Shown here: piece after piece, positions 1 to 9,568 of the stretch
Layout: every line of letters begins with the position of its first letter
How positions within the stretch are numbered: position 1 is the stretch's first letter
Assembly (NCBI GenBank): GCA_035293045.1
Contig: DATDOY010000194.1
Span: forward strand, 1 to 22,614
Reading direction: 5' to 3'
Source: DATDOY01 sp035293045
GTDB taxonomy: Bacteria; Actinomycetota; Acidimicrobiia; IMCC26256; JACPCJ01
DNA length: 22,614 nt
Made by a program: the position numbers and the translations under genes
Notes under the pieces: generated by a model
Databases searched by the model: none
Told to the model about the DNA's origin: nothing
Seen by the model: only the letters and a program-made list of their open reading frames with translations

Positions 1-2753
1 GGCGGCGATGATCGGGGCGATGGTGTCGAGCGCCTCGGCGGTGCCGACGGGCGTGTGCACCCTCGCGGCGTACGCCAACCCGTTCGTCGCGTAGCGGCGG
101 GCTTCGTCCAGGTGTCCATCCAACCGGCGAACCCGCGCCCCCACAGAGTCGCGGAACTGGAGGAAGTTGTGTTCGCCGCCCATCGCCTCGGACTCCTCGA
201 GCAGGCCTCGTGCCAACGGGAGATCACCGACGGAGAGCGCCCAGGTGGCTTTCACTGCGAGGACCGCAGCGGCGAGGCGCGGGTCGCCGAGGCGCCGGGC
301 GGTGGCGAGCGCGTCGTCGATCGCTCGCAGGAACTGCTCAGATCCTTCGTCGGCCACCGCGCACAAGGCGGCCTTGACCTCGATGGCGGCGGCGGCGGAA
401 TCGTCACCGAGGGCGCGGCGGATGGACGCGACCTCACGGAAGATGGGCGCTGCCGATTTGGCGTCGCCGCGCTGCCAAAGCACGGCCGCGCTCAAGTGCA
501 TGGTGCGGGAGACGCCCCAGGAGTCGCCGATGCGCTCGTAGATCGCTCGGCATTCGCCCCAGATCCGGCGTGCCTCATCGAGATCGTCGACCGTGTAGGC
601 GATGACACCCTGCGCGGAGAGCACGCGGGCTTCGATCCACTCGTCGCCGCTCGAACGGGCGATCTCGAGCGCTTGCGCGAGCAGCTCCTGCGCTTCGTGC
701 GGATCTTCTGTATGCCGGTGCATGCCGATGACCGAGAGCGCCCAGGCCTCGAGGCACCCGTCGCCGATCTCTCGGGCGATCCTCGCCGCCTCCCTCGGCG
801 TCGTGCTGGGCGAGGGCGTCGGCGACGTCGAGATCGGCGAAGGCCAACTCCGCCATCCGGACGCGGGCGTGACCGATCAGCGCCGCCGGCGCCCCCGGCG
901 CGGCGGCGAGGGCGGCGGCGAGGCATCGGCCTCCCTCACGAATGTCGTGCACGTACCAGAACCGCCACAGCGCGCTGGCGAAGCGGAGGAAGTCGTCGGC
1001 GGCCTCGGGGTCGCCCTCGGTCCACGCGAGGGCCGCCCGAACGTTGTCGGCCTCGGCGCGCAGGACCCGGAACCACGCTGCCTGATCAGCGCCGAGGAGC
1101 TCGGCCTCGGCGCGCGTCGCCATGTCGAGGTAGAAGTCGCGGTGGGCCGTGTGGACGACGGGGCTCTCGCCGGAGTCGAGGAGCTTCTCGCGTGCGTACT
1201 GCCGGATGGTGTCGAGCATCCGATACCGAGTGCCCGTCGATCTCCGTTCGACGACGAGGAGCGACTTCTCGGCGAGCCGGCGGACGAGGTCGACGATCTC
1301 GACTTCCTCGACGCCGTCGCCGCCGCAGACCGCTTCGGCGCCGTCGAGCGTGAAGCCGCCGACGAACACCGACAGTCGCCGAAAGACGGCGCGCTCGGTG
1401 GCGTCGAGCGGCTCGTGGCTCCAGTCGATGGCGGCGCGAAGGGTTTGCTGCCGCTCCAACACGGTCCGACGACCTCCGACGAGCAGGCGAAAGCGGTCAT
1501 CGAGCCGAGCCGAGATTTCTCCGGCCGACATGGTCGACGCGCGCGTCGCCGCCAGCTCGATGGCGAGGGGGATGCCGTCGAGGCGCCGGCAGATGTGGGC
1601 CACGGTTTCGAGGTCGTCGGGGTCCTGGAACTCGACGGTGGAATCGGCGAGTCGAGCGCGGTCGATGAAGAGGCGGACGGCCTCCGACTGTTCGGTCTGT
1701 ACGCCCGGTTCCGGAAGCGAGAGCGACGGTGAGCGCCACGCCGCTTCCCCTGCCACGCCCAGGGCCTCGCGCGAGGTGGCGAGTATGCGGATCGCTGGGC
1801 ACGCCATGAGCAGCCGCTCGGCCAGTTCGGCGCACGCGGCGAGGAGGTGCTCGCAATTGTCGAGCACAATGAGTGCCATTCCTGATCCGCAGTACTCGGC
1901 GAGGAGGTCGGCGGTGGCGCCTTCTCCGCTCGTGCCCATCCCGATCGCCCGGGCGACGGTGGCGGGTACGACGTCGGGGTCCGAGATCGAGGCGAGGTCG
2001 GCGAACCACACGCCTCGCGGGTAGGCCTCGATGACATCGGCGGCCACCTGGAGGGCGAGGCGGGTCTTGCCCACGCCGCCCGCGCCGGTCAGCGTCACCA
2101 GTCGCGCCGTCTCCAGCAGGCGGCGCACGTCGGCCAGCTCCTGCTCACGGCCGACGAAACTCGTGAGTTGGGCGGGGAGGTTGGTCGGCAACGCGTCGAG
2201 GGAGGCGAGGTGGGGAAAGTCGTCGGCGAGATCGGCGTGGCACAGCTGGTAGAGACGCTGCGGTCGAGACAGGTCCTTGAGCCGGTGGGTGCCGAGATCC
2301 TTCAGCATGGCGCCCTCCGGAAGGGAGTCCGTCACCAACTCGGCGGTCGACTCCGAGAGGAGGGTCTGGCCCCCGTGGGCGACGCCCCGGATTCGCGCGC
2401 ACCGGTTGACCGGAGGACCGTAGTAATCGCCGTCGCGGACGTCGGCTTCCCCGGTGTTGAGGGCGGCCCGCACGGCGAGCGGGTGGGGCCAGGGCTCCTC
2501 CGACACGCGGCGCTGGAAGGCGAGGATCGCCGTCACGCCGTCGGTGGCGCGAGAGAACACGGCGAACCGGGAATCCCCCTCACCTCGGGGCTTGACGTTG
2601 ATCCCCTGATGGGTCGAGACGACCTGATCGAATATCTCGTCGTGGCGGGCGATCATCGACGCGGCGTCGGCCGGGTGTTCCTCCCAGAGGCGCGTAGAGC
2701 CCTGGATATCCGTGAAGAGGAACGTGACCGTGCCCGTCGGCAACCCCGCCATG
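1..2753 (-). CDS. Class III cyclase-domain / NB-ARC-like ATPase / TPR regulator, frameshifted, 3' end beyond the window
   Basis: A class III nucleotidyl cyclase homology domain comes first (about residues 5-175, with FTDIQGST and GEGDSRFAVF). A STAND/AfsR-like ATPase follows, with Walker A GAGGVGKTR near residue 225, Walker B-like ALIVLDNCEH and the sensor-like ATSREALG, then a helical TPR-like region. Such proteins are usually signal-responsive regulators; whether this cyclase domain is active is unclear. The first frame degenerates into Arg-rich sequence after LDVADALAQHDAE and stops at 575. Removing one C from the CCC run at 792-794 restores a clean TPR-like frame (EAARIAREIGDG...) that stays open to position 1. 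So I treat 1-2753 as one gene with a one-base insertion, either a recent mutation or a sequence error. I chose ATG 2753 because relatives begin close to LPTGTVTFLFTD; GTG 2770 is an in-frame alternative. The C-terminus, possibly with a DNA-binding domain, lies outside. Confidence 0.85.
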
Positions 2754-2820
2754 GGGTCAGTCTCTCGCACGACGTCGACTCCGTGCTCCGCAGCGCAGCC
2801 GAGGAACGCCCCGCAATCCT

Positions 2821-2867
2821 GTCTGTGGCGCGTTAGCGGGGTATATCCCCGCTAACGCGCCACAGAC
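2821..2867. repeat. Palindrome family copy A (perfect 21-bp arms)
   Basis: This is a perfect inverted repeat: 21-bp arms starting GTCTGTGGCGCG around a 5-nt TATAT centre. It lies 31 nt past the stop of the DUF255 gene and 67 nt before the regulator start. Near-identical 47-bp copies occur at 16395-16441 and 17401-17447. RNA from either strand would form a very stable hairpin, so a bidirectional terminator or processing role is plausible, but no U-tract follows. On the minus strand it is preceded by TCTCCGT, the same seven bases that precede copy C on the plus strand, so the family may extend past 47 bp. Confidence 0.93.
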
Positions 2868-2898
2868 ACGGAGAACAGGGCATGGGCGCCCGGGCTGG

Positions 2899-4938
2899 TC
2901 AGCGGGTTCGCAGCGCGTCGTCGATCTGCGCCGCGAGATCGGCTGGCGTGTTTACCGGGAGCTTGCAGGCGAACCGCTCGCAGACGAACGCCGTTGGGCG
3001 GTCGGCGAGCAGCGCGCGGTCGGCGAGCAGGGGCGTGAACGTGCCACCGGAAGCGGGCGGGGCGGCGACGCGCACGGAGGCGGGGAGGAGCCGCCGCCAG
3101 ACCTCGCGACGCAACGCAAGCGTGGCCGGGTCGTCCGCGCCACCGACGACGGCGATCTCGATCGGTGGCGTGAGGTAGCGCTCGAGCGCGCCGAGGAGGT
3201 ACGGGAAGGCGGACGGCTGGCGGGTCATCGCATCCCCCACGAGGCGCAGCGTTGCCACCGCCGCCTCCTCGTAGCGGTGCTCGCCGGTCAGCGTGGCGAG
3301 TCGCAAGAGCGCGTGGGCGGCAAGAGAGTTCTCGGCGGGCGTGGCGTTGTCGAACAGGTCCTTGGCCCGCACGACGAGTTGCTCGGCGTCCGCGCCCGTC
3401 GTGAAGAACCCTCCCGCACCGCCGGCGGCTGGATCGTCGTAGAACAGCTCGAGCAGCCGATCGGCGACGCGTCGCGCTACGGCGAGCCACGAGACGTCGT
3501 CGACCTCGGCCATGGTGACGAGCGCCTCGATGAGCGCCGCGTAGTCCTCGGCGTAGGCGAGCACCCTGCGATCCTCATGGGCGTCCGATTGCCATGACCG
3601 CAGCAGGCGCCCGTCCTCTTTCTTGAGCGACGAGAGCAGGAACCGAACGTTGGCCCGAGCCGCCTCCATCCAGTCCTCGCGATCGAAGATGGCGGCGGCC
3701 TCGGCGAGCGCGTCGAGGAAGAACGCGTTCCAGGCCAGCAGCACCTTGTCGTCGAGACCGGGACGCACCCGCTGCTCTCGCGCCGCGTACAGGCGGGGGA
3801 GGGTCTGCTCGACCTCGGGCGGACGCCGCAGATCGCGACTGGGGACGTTCAGGATGTTGGCGCCCTCGAAATTCCCCTCCTCGGTCACGCCGAAGTAGTC
3901 GATGACGGCGCCGGCGTCGGCGCCGCACACCGAGCGGATCTCGGCGAGCGACCACACGTAGAACTTGCCCTCCACGCCCTCGGAATCCGCGTCCTCCGCG
4001 GAATAGAAACCACCGTCGGGGTGACGCAGGTCGCGCAGCACGTAGCCGACCGTCTCCTCGACGACCCGCTGGTAGCAGGCGTCGCCGGTGGCCAAAAAGG
4101 CGTGGGCGTAGGCGCGAACGAGCAGCGCCTGGTCGTAGAGCATCTTTTCGAAGTGGGGGACGAGCCAGGCGGCGTCGGTCGAGTACCGGGCGAACCCGCC
4201 ACCGACGTGGTCGTAGATCCCGCCGGCCGCCATGGCGTCGAGGCTCGTCGTGATCATCGTCAGGGTCTCGGGCGCGCGGTTCCGCGCGTGCATACGCAAC
4301 AAGGCGTCGATGAGCATCGCGTGCGGGAACTTCGGTGCCCTTCCGAATCCTCCGAGGTGGAGGTCGAAGGCGTCGCGGGCGTACGCGTACGCGCCGCGCA
4401 GGGCGTCGTCGGTCAAGATCTCCCGGGAGGGCTGGAGTTTGGTCGACACGGCGATCGCGTCGACGAGCTTCTCGGCCTGCTGGTCGAGCTCGCCGCGATG
4501 GTCGCGCCACGCCTCGGTCACCGAGTCCAGAAGTTGGACGAACGAGGGCATCCCATGGCGCGGCTCGTCGGGGAAGTAGGTCCCACCGAAAAATGGCTTG
4601 CCGTCCGGCGCGAGGAACACCGTGAGGGGCCATCCTCCCCCTCCCGTCATGGCCTGAACGGCTTGCATGTAGATGGCGTCGACGTCCGGACGCTCTTCGC
4701 GGTCGACCTTGACGTTCACGAAGCGCTCGTTCATGACCGACGCCGTGGCGGGGTCTTCGAACGACTCGTGCGCCATCACATGGCACCAGTGACAGGCCGA
4801 GTAGCCGATCGACAACAGGATCGGCACGTCGCGCTCACGGGCTGCGGCGAACGCCGCGTCCCCCCACGTGTACCAGTCGACCGGGTTGTCCGCGTGCTGG
4901 CGCAGATATGGGCTGGTCTCGCCCGCGAGCCGATTCAC
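2899..4938 (-). CDS. DUF255 / YyaL-type thioredoxin-domain protein
   Basis: The 679-residue product has the hallmark N-terminus of the YyaL/spermatogenesis-associated protein 20 family: NRLAGETSPYLRQHADNPVDW-type start, then the thioredoxin-like CHWCHVMAHESF active-site region near residues 49-60 and NVKVDREERPDVD. The rest resembles the family's (alpha/alpha)6 glycosidase-like barrel, with GGIYDHVGGGFARYSTD and PHFEKMLYDQALL. Length and motifs match an intact member. The family's biochemical activity is poorly defined; a redox or carbohydrate-related role is only inferred from fold. The start is GTG 4938, four codons after an in-frame TAG, so no earlier start exists. There is no good Shine-Dalgarno, but TAGGGT sits six bases upstream, suggesting a leaderless message. 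It is transcribed alone, with a hairpin region upstream and palindrome copy A downstream. Confidence 0.93.
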   Translation of the reverse strand: MNRLAGETSPYLRQHADNPVDWYTWGDAAFAAARERDVPILLSIGYSACHWCHVMAHESFEDPATASVMNERFVNVKVDREERPDVDAIYMQAVQAMTGGGGWPLTVFLAPDGKPFFGGTYFPDEPRHGMPSFVQLLDSVTEAWRDHRGELDQQAEKLVDAIAVSTKLQPSREILTDDALRGAYAYARDAFDLHLGGFGRAPKFPHAMLIDALLRMHARNRAPETLTMITTSLDAMAAGGIYDHVGGGFARYSTDAAWLVPHFEKMLYDQALLVRAYAHAFLATGDACYQRVVEETVGYVLRDLRHPDGGFYSAEDADSEGVEGKFYVWSLAEIRSVCGADAGAVIDYFGVTEEGNFEGANILNVPSRDLRRPPEVEQTLPRLYAAREQRVRPGLDDKVLLAWNAFFLDALAEAAAIFDREDWMEAARANVRFLLSSLKKEDGRLLRSWQSDAHEDRRVLAYAEDYAALIEALVTMAEVDDVSWLAVARRVADRLLELFYDDPAAGGAGGFFTTGADAEQLVVRAKDLFDNATPAENSLAAHALLRLATLTGEHRYEEAAVATLRLVGDAMTRQPSAFPYLLGALERYLTPPIEIAVVGGADDPATLALRREVWRRLLPASVRVAAPPASGGTFTPLLADRALLADRPTAFVCERFACKLPVNTPADLAAQIDDALRTR

Positions 4939-4944
4939 CCTTCG

Positions 4945-4950
4945 ACCCTA
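4945..4950 (-). promoter_or_regulatory. Candidate -10 hexamer TAGGGT for a leaderless DUF255 mRNA
   Basis: TAGGGT lies exactly six bases before the GTG start at 4938, the spacing at which transcription would begin on the start codon. The same layout appears before mshD and the zinc peptidase gene. No convincing -35 box was identified. Confidence 0.35.
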
Positions 4951-5082
4951 CCCATCCGGGGTGCTCATGCGATCCGTGCCATGGAGAAGCACAGACCGCT
5001 CATTGCCCTGTTGGTCGCTCGCTCTTGACGGCGGCCCACGGGTTTCGTGCGTGGCTCGTCATTCAGGAAATCTGGCGGCGCG

Positions 5083-5132
5083 GCGTCCGTATGGCCTTCC
5101 CCGCGTCAAGGCGGACAAGGCCATACGGACGC
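5083..5132 (-). terminator. Long hairpin downstream of the surface-protein gene
   Basis: Perfect 16-bp arms (GCGTCCGTATGGCCTT at 5083-5098 and its complement at 5117-5132) enclose 18 nt that can form a small CCGC/GCGG stem. It starts six bases after the TAG of the 5139-9560 gene. It resembles a factor-independent terminator in stem strength but lacks a U-tract, so terminator function is inferred. The rest of the 4939-5138 gap shows nothing else recognisable besides the DUF255 promoter candidate. Confidence 0.6.
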
Positions 5133-5138
5133 TGAACG

Positions 5139-8100
5139 CTACGGCGAACCGGTGTAGGCGCCACTCTGGGAGCTCGAGATGATCACCTGGGCACCAGCGG
5201 GCAGGCCAAGGGGGTTGGCCTCGCCCAGCACCCAGATGTGCACCGCGTTCACCGTGATCTCGCCCGGCCCCGTGATCTGCTCGTTCAGCATCACAATCAC
5301 GTCGAACTGGTCGAGGAACAGCACCGTGTTGGGCGGCGGCTCGCAGACCTGAGCCTCGAGGTCGGGATGGATCATCGGACAGACATCCATTCCACCGATG
5401 ATGAGGTTGGCGATCAACGCCGCGCCCACGGAGCCGCCGAGCGTGCTCGCTGTCGATGCCTCGACCTTGGTGGCGGTGATCATCCCTCCGAGGAGGTCGA
5501 GCCCTTCGGTCCGGGCGAGCGACGCGCTCTGAACGGCGACGCCGTCGCCGGGGGTCACGAATTCGCCGTCGTTCACCTCCCCTACGGTCTGTGTCGTGGC
5601 CGTGCCCGCGGCCGCCACGCCCGGCAGGGTCACCGCACCCCCGTCTCCCTGGACCCCTCCGGTGCTCGGGAGGTTCACTTCGGCCACCCGCGCCGGACCG
5701 GCGGCCGGACTCTCGTCCAGGCTGAGGGCGAAGGCCCGACCCGACACCTGGTCGGCCATCACCCCGCAACCGAGCGTCGACGGGAAGGTCGCCTGGGCTT
5801 CGGCATGGGCGACGATGACGTCAGAGGCGGTACTGAGGGGCGTGCCGTCGACGTCGTTGACGACGACGTGGATCCCGTTCACCGTCAGATCACTGGCGAA
5901 CAGGCCGGCGTCGGACGCGCCCGTCCCGCTCGGCTGCCCGAGCCCCGAAGCGGCACCGGACGACACCTGCTCGAGCACGAAGACCCGGGCGAGCTCGGCT
6001 CCGGTCACCGGGTGGTTGATCGCGATCTCGGTCGGTTTGTCGACGTCACCGCTGAACACTGGGGTCGGCGCGCCCGCCGCGGTGACCGTGAGGCCCTGGA
6101 TCGTGGAGCCGGCCGACGTCGACGTGGCGCTCGTTCCCGTTGCCCGGCTCGTCGACTTGGTCACGATGCTCTCGGCGTCGATGGTTCCCACGCCGGGCAC
6201 GGCGAGGTGCACGTCGAGGGCCGTGGCGATCGCCGTGTACTGCGAGGCGCCGTCGCCGGACTCGTCGAACTCGGCCACGCTGAGCAGCGTGGCCAGCGAC
6301 CCGGGGCCGCCGAAGGGGTCGGGTATGGCGGATGCGTTGTTGGGGTTGGCGTCGTCGCTGTCGCTGACCACGCCGGAGTCGAAGCCGTCTCCGATGTTGA
6401 CGCGCATCCCGTACGCCCGACCTTCCGCAGTCGCCGCCTCGTCGCTCACCAGGAGGTCTTGGGTGATGCCCTTGCTGACGCCGTCGGCGGTGAGGTCGAG
6501 CGAGTTCGTGATGACCTGGCCCGTTGGCACGGCGTCATCGACTTCGACGACGACGGCGCCGAAGTAGTCGCCCTCGGCCAGGCTGGGGAACTCCCAGACC
6601 ACCGACCCGTTCGGATCGCCGACGTCCGGGGCCGAACTCGGTGCCTCGTCGGTGCCCGGGCCGGTGATATTCGACGCGCTCACGAAGTTGGTTCCAGCGG
6701 GCAGGTCGTCGGTGAGCGTGACGTTGGTGATGGCCCCGCCGGTCACGGAGAAGGCGATGGCGTATTCCACGACCCCGCCCGGAGGTGAAGGCGCGGGGCA
6801 CGGAACCTTCGCAAGGTCGATGTCGACGAAGAGCTTCCCGCCTCCGTCGCTGCGGGACCCGGTCGAGTCGCCGACGGCGCCTTGCCAGGTGGCCGTCAGC
6901 ACCACGTTGCCGGGGGAGGCCGAGTTGACGACCACCGCGCACGTACCCGTCTCGTCCTCGGGGGTGCCGAGGTCGTCGGCGCGGGTGGTGCAGGAGTCGC
7001 TCATCGTCCCGGGGTCGCGAGGCGTCCCGTTCACGGCCACGATGCGGGCGTCGGGGTTGCCGTCGGGCACGCCGTCGCTGTCGGTGTCGGGGCCGAGGGC
7101 GAGCGTCACCGTCTCGCCGGCGAGCGGCTGGAACCCGTCGCCGGAGTCCTTGTCGAGCAGCACGACGAACGTGTGCGGGTCGCCGATGAGGTTGGTGGCG
7201 GTCGTCGGGGTGACGTTGACACGGAGATCGACGTAGAGCTTCGTCCCGCCGTCGCTTCGCGTCAGATCACCCGAGTCCAGCGCGATGCCGAAGGTCCCGG
7301 TCAAGGCCACGCTGCCGGGGGAGGCCGAGTTGACGACCACCGCGCACGTACCCGTCTCGTCCTCGGGGGTGCCGAGGTCGTCGGCGCGGGTGGTGCAGGA
7401 GTCGCTCGTCGTGCCAGGGTCGCGAGGCGTCCCGTTCGCGGCCACGATGCGGGCGTCGGGGTTGCCGTCGGGCACGCCGTCGCTGTCGGTGTCGGGGCCG
7501 AGGGCGAGCGTCACCGTCTCGCCGGCGAGCGGCTGGAACCCGTCGCCGGAGTCCTTGTCGAGCAACACGACGAACGTGTGTGGGGCATCGATGAGGTTGG
7601 TGGCGGTCTCCGGGGTGACGTTCACGCGGAAGTCCACGTACTCCTTGGTCCCCGCGCTGTCGAACGACTTCTGGCCGGAGTCGTTGATGGTGGTGAAGGT
7701 GGCGACCAGGGTCACGCTCCCGGTCTCGCCGGAATGGATCACGACAGCGCACGTACCCGTCTCGTCCTCGGGGGTGTCGAGGTCGTCGGCGCGGGTGGTG
7801 CAGGAGTCGCTCATCGTCCCGGGGTCGCGAGGCGTCCCGTTCACCGCCACGATGCGGGCGTCGGGGTTGCCATCGGGCACGCCGTCGCTGTCGGCGTCGG
7901 GGCCGAGGGCGAGCGTCACCGTCTCACCCGCGAGGGACTCGAAGCCGCTCCCGGTGTCCTTCTCGAGCAACGCGGTAAAGGTGTGGTCGGAGCCCACGAC
8001 GTTCACGGCGTCGGGCTGGACGGTCACCCGGTAATCGACGAAGCGCTTGTCGGCGCCCGCGTCGGCCTCTCCGGTATCGAAGCCGGCGGTCGATGCCGAC

Positions 8101-9560
8101 GCAGAGCCGTTGACCCATGCCCGCACCGATGTCGTGCATGAGGACGTGGACGACAAAGTGGTCGAGGCCTCGCCGTTGGCGTCGGTCGTGTCGGTCAGCG
8201 GGTCGATCGTTCCGCACGGCCCCGTCAGTTCGAAGTTCACGGGGACGTTGGGCAGGCCCTGTCCCGCACCCACCTCGAAGACGGTCGCCGTGAGGACGTG
8301 ATCGTCGGGGGCGAAGTTCTCGGCGTCCTCGGGTTCCAGTGTGGTGTCGTACGCGAGGGATCCGCTGTTGGTCCTGGTCTCGTTGTCGCTGAGGGTTTCG
8401 GTTGCCGCGGGGCTGGTCCAGACGACGTCGTCGCCCATGCGCACCTGGAACTGGTAGTCGACCTGACCCGGGGGGACAACGGCGTCGGTGGCGGTGAAGA
8501 CGCCGTCACCGTCGGCGTCGAGGAGTGGTGTCGACCGGCTCTCCTCGTTCGGACCCCCGACGTCCACCGTGTACAGGGCGAAGACGGAGGCGCCGGCGAT
8601 GGGCTGGGGGCTGAAGTCGAACTCCCAGTGCTTGGTCGCGCAGTTCGACAGGTTGACGGGCTCGCGCACGGTCCGGTCCTTGAGCGCGGCGGTGCCGAAC
8701 TCCTTGGACGACGTCGACTTGATCCAGGCGTGTCCGAATCCCGGGCACGACGGTTGGAGCCCGAACTTGTCGACGCGCAGAGCGGCCTCGGCGAAGGTCC
8801 ACCGGCCCTTGGGGTCGGCGTTGGTCGCGGCCTCCCAGTCGGTGCCGCGTACGGCACTGACGCCGGTCAGCACCCACTCGCCGGAGAGGTGATTGCCGAC
8901 CCAGCGCCGCACTTCGATGTTGGTGGTCTGGCCGCCCTGGCTGACGAAGATCGCCGCCAGCAGGTCCCCCTCGGTGCGCGCGGGGATCTCGGCGCCGAGG
9001 CTGTTCACGTAGGTGTCGTCGGTCTGGTTGAACTCGAAGTTCAAGAAGGCGTCGCCCGAGTTCGCCTTGCGCTCGAAGAAGAGGGAGAGCCACGTGGCGC
9101 CGTCGACGTCACGTTTGAACACGCCGCCGTGGAGGATGTCGTCCTTTTGCGGCACCTGCTGGACGGAGAACAACCACGTGGTGTCGGGGAGGAACTCTTT
9201 CGAGCCCCCGTTGAAGCTGTTGTCGAACTCGCCGGTGGGATCGGTGAACAGGATCGCCGACCCACCTTGCGTCGGATCGACCTCGGGCGAATTCCAATCG
9301 AGGGGGTCGCCGGGGCCGGTGTCGTCGGCCCGGTTGCCCTCGATCTCAAACTTGCTGTGGTCGGCAAAGCTCACGCCGGGAAGGTCCGTCGCCAGGCTCG
9401 GGGCGAAGGGCATCCCTGCGCCGGCGAGGGCAGCGATGGCGGCGACCACCCAGACGCGGCGACGCCCGCCGGCCCCAGCCCGGCGCGCTGACACCACCAG
9501 GAGCCCGATCAGGACCAGAACCCACGCTGCCAGCGCCCCAATGGTCGCAATCTCGACCAT
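5139..9560 (-). CDS. Large exported repeat protein, choice-of-anchor-P-like C-terminal region
   Basis: A 1,473-residue exported protein. Residues about 6-25 and 35-55 are hydrophobic, separated by an Arg-rich linker: either a signal anchor plus signal peptide or a two-helix anchor. After a unique ectodomain and an Ig-like (Big-type) segment near residues 420-500 come three tandem domains (508-641, 642-776, 777-911). Each has a calcium-site-like DxDSDGVPDGNPDA loop and two Cys in SCTTRADDL...TGTC. A DUF11-like segment (GGVVEYAIAFSVTGG, about 915-1020) follows. The C-terminal region (AYGMRVN..., LARTEGLDLLGGMITATKVEAS) resembles choice-of-anchor P proteins, but no LPXTG or other sorting tail is present. 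ATG 9560 is preferred over GTG 9569 because GGAGG is eight bases before the ATG and almost touches the GTG. A cell-surface adhesive or structural role is inference only. Confidence 0.85.
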   Translation of the reverse strand: MVEIATIGALAAWVLVLIGLLVVSARRAGAGGRRRVWVVAAIAALAGAGMPFAPSLATDLPGVSFADHSKFEIEGNRADDTGPGDPLDWNSPEVDPTQGGSAILFTDPTGEFDNSFNGGSKEFLPDTTWLFSVQQVPQKDDILHGGVFKRDVDGATWLSLFFERKANSGDAFLNFEFNQTDDTYVNSLGAEIPARTEGDLLAAIFVSQGGQTTNIEVRRWVGNHLSGEWVLTGVSAVRGTDWEAATNADPKGRWTFAEAALRVDKFGLQPSCPGFGHAWIKSTSSKEFGTAALKDRTVREPVNLSNCATKHWEFDFSPQPIAGASVFALYTVDVGGPNEESRSTPLLDADGDGVFTATDAVVPPGQVDYQFQVRMGDDVVWTSPAATETLSDNETRTNSGSLAYDTTLEPEDAENFAPDDHVLTATVFEVGAGQGLPNVPVNFELTGPCGTIDPLTDTTDANGEASTTLSSTSSCTTSVRAWVNGSASASTAGFDTGEADAGADKRFVDYRVTVQPDAVNVVGSDHTFTALLEKDTGSGFESLAGETVTLALGPDADSDGVPDGNPDARIVAVNGTPRDPGTMSDSCTTRADDLDTPEDETGTCAVVIHSGETGSVTLVATFTTINDSGQKSFDSAGTKEYVDFRVNVTPETATNLIDAPHTFVVLLDKDSGDGFQPLAGETVTLALGPDTDSDGVPDGNPDARIVAANGTPRDPGTTSDSCTTRADDLGTPEDETGTCAVVVNSASPGSVALTGTFGIALDSGDLTRSDGGTKLYVDLRVNVTPTTATNLIGDPHTFVVLLDKDSGDGFQPLAGETVTLALGPDTDSDGVPDGNPDARIVAVNGTPRDPGTMSDSCTTRADDLGTPEDETGTCAVVVNSASPGNVVLTATWQGAVGDSTGSRSDGGGKLFVDIDLAKVPCPAPSPPGGVVEYAIAFSVTGGAITNVTLTDDLPAGTNFVSASNITGPGTDEAPSSAPDVGDPNGSVVWEFPSLAEGDYFGAVVVEVDDAVPTGQVITNSLDLTADGVSKGITQDLLVSDEAATAEGRAYGMRVNIGDGFDSGVVSDSDDANPNNASAIPDPFGGPGSLATLLSVAEFDESGDGASQYTAIATALDVHLAVPGVGTIDAESIVTKSTSRATGTSATSTSAGSTIQGLTVTAAGAPTPVFSGDVDKPTEIAINHPVTGAELARVFVLEQVSSGAASGLGQPSGTGASDAGLFASDLTVNGIHVVVNDVDGTPLSTASDVIVAHAEAQATFPSTLGCGVMADQVSGRAFALSLDESPAAGPARVAEVNLPSTGGVQGDGGAVTLPGVAAAGTATTQTVGEVNDGEFVTPGDGVAVQSASLARTEGLDLLGGMITATKVEASTASTLGGSVGAALIANLIIGGMDVCPMIHPDLEAQVCEPPPNTVLFLDQFDVIVMLNEQITGPGEITVNAVHIWVLGEANPLGLPAGAQVIISSSQSGAYTGSP
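6828..8039 (-). repeat. Three tandem domain repeats (134, 135 and 135 codons)
   Basis: The units are 7638-8039, 7233-7637 and 6828-7232, each beginning at the Val-Asp of a V-D-x-R-V motif. Landmarks recur at an exact 405-bp period (ACGTACCCG at 6941, 7346 and 7751). Units two and three are nearly identical at DNA level across about 265 bp (7316-7580 against 6911-7175), with only a handful of differences by eye. The first unit is more diverged and one codon shorter. This implies recent duplication or gene conversion within the gene. Confidence 0.95.
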
Positions 9561-9568
9561 GCCCGCCA

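Noticed and set aside
2152..2836. Plus-strand frame ending in palindrome copy A with an LSVAR tail
   Set aside because: The tail comes from the repeat itself; the rest is antisense to the cyclase domain.
4021..5028. A 335-codon plus-strand frame opposite the DUF255 gene
   Set aside because: It is antisense to a strongly conserved protein and has no domain signature.
6911..8000. Repeats as a possible CRISPR array
   Set aside because: The period is 405 bp, repeats are in frame within one gene, and there are no short unique spacers.
6882..8141. A 419-codon plus-strand frame with internal repeats
   Set aside because: It is the antisense of the tandem surface-protein units; its repeats simply reflect the 405-bp period.
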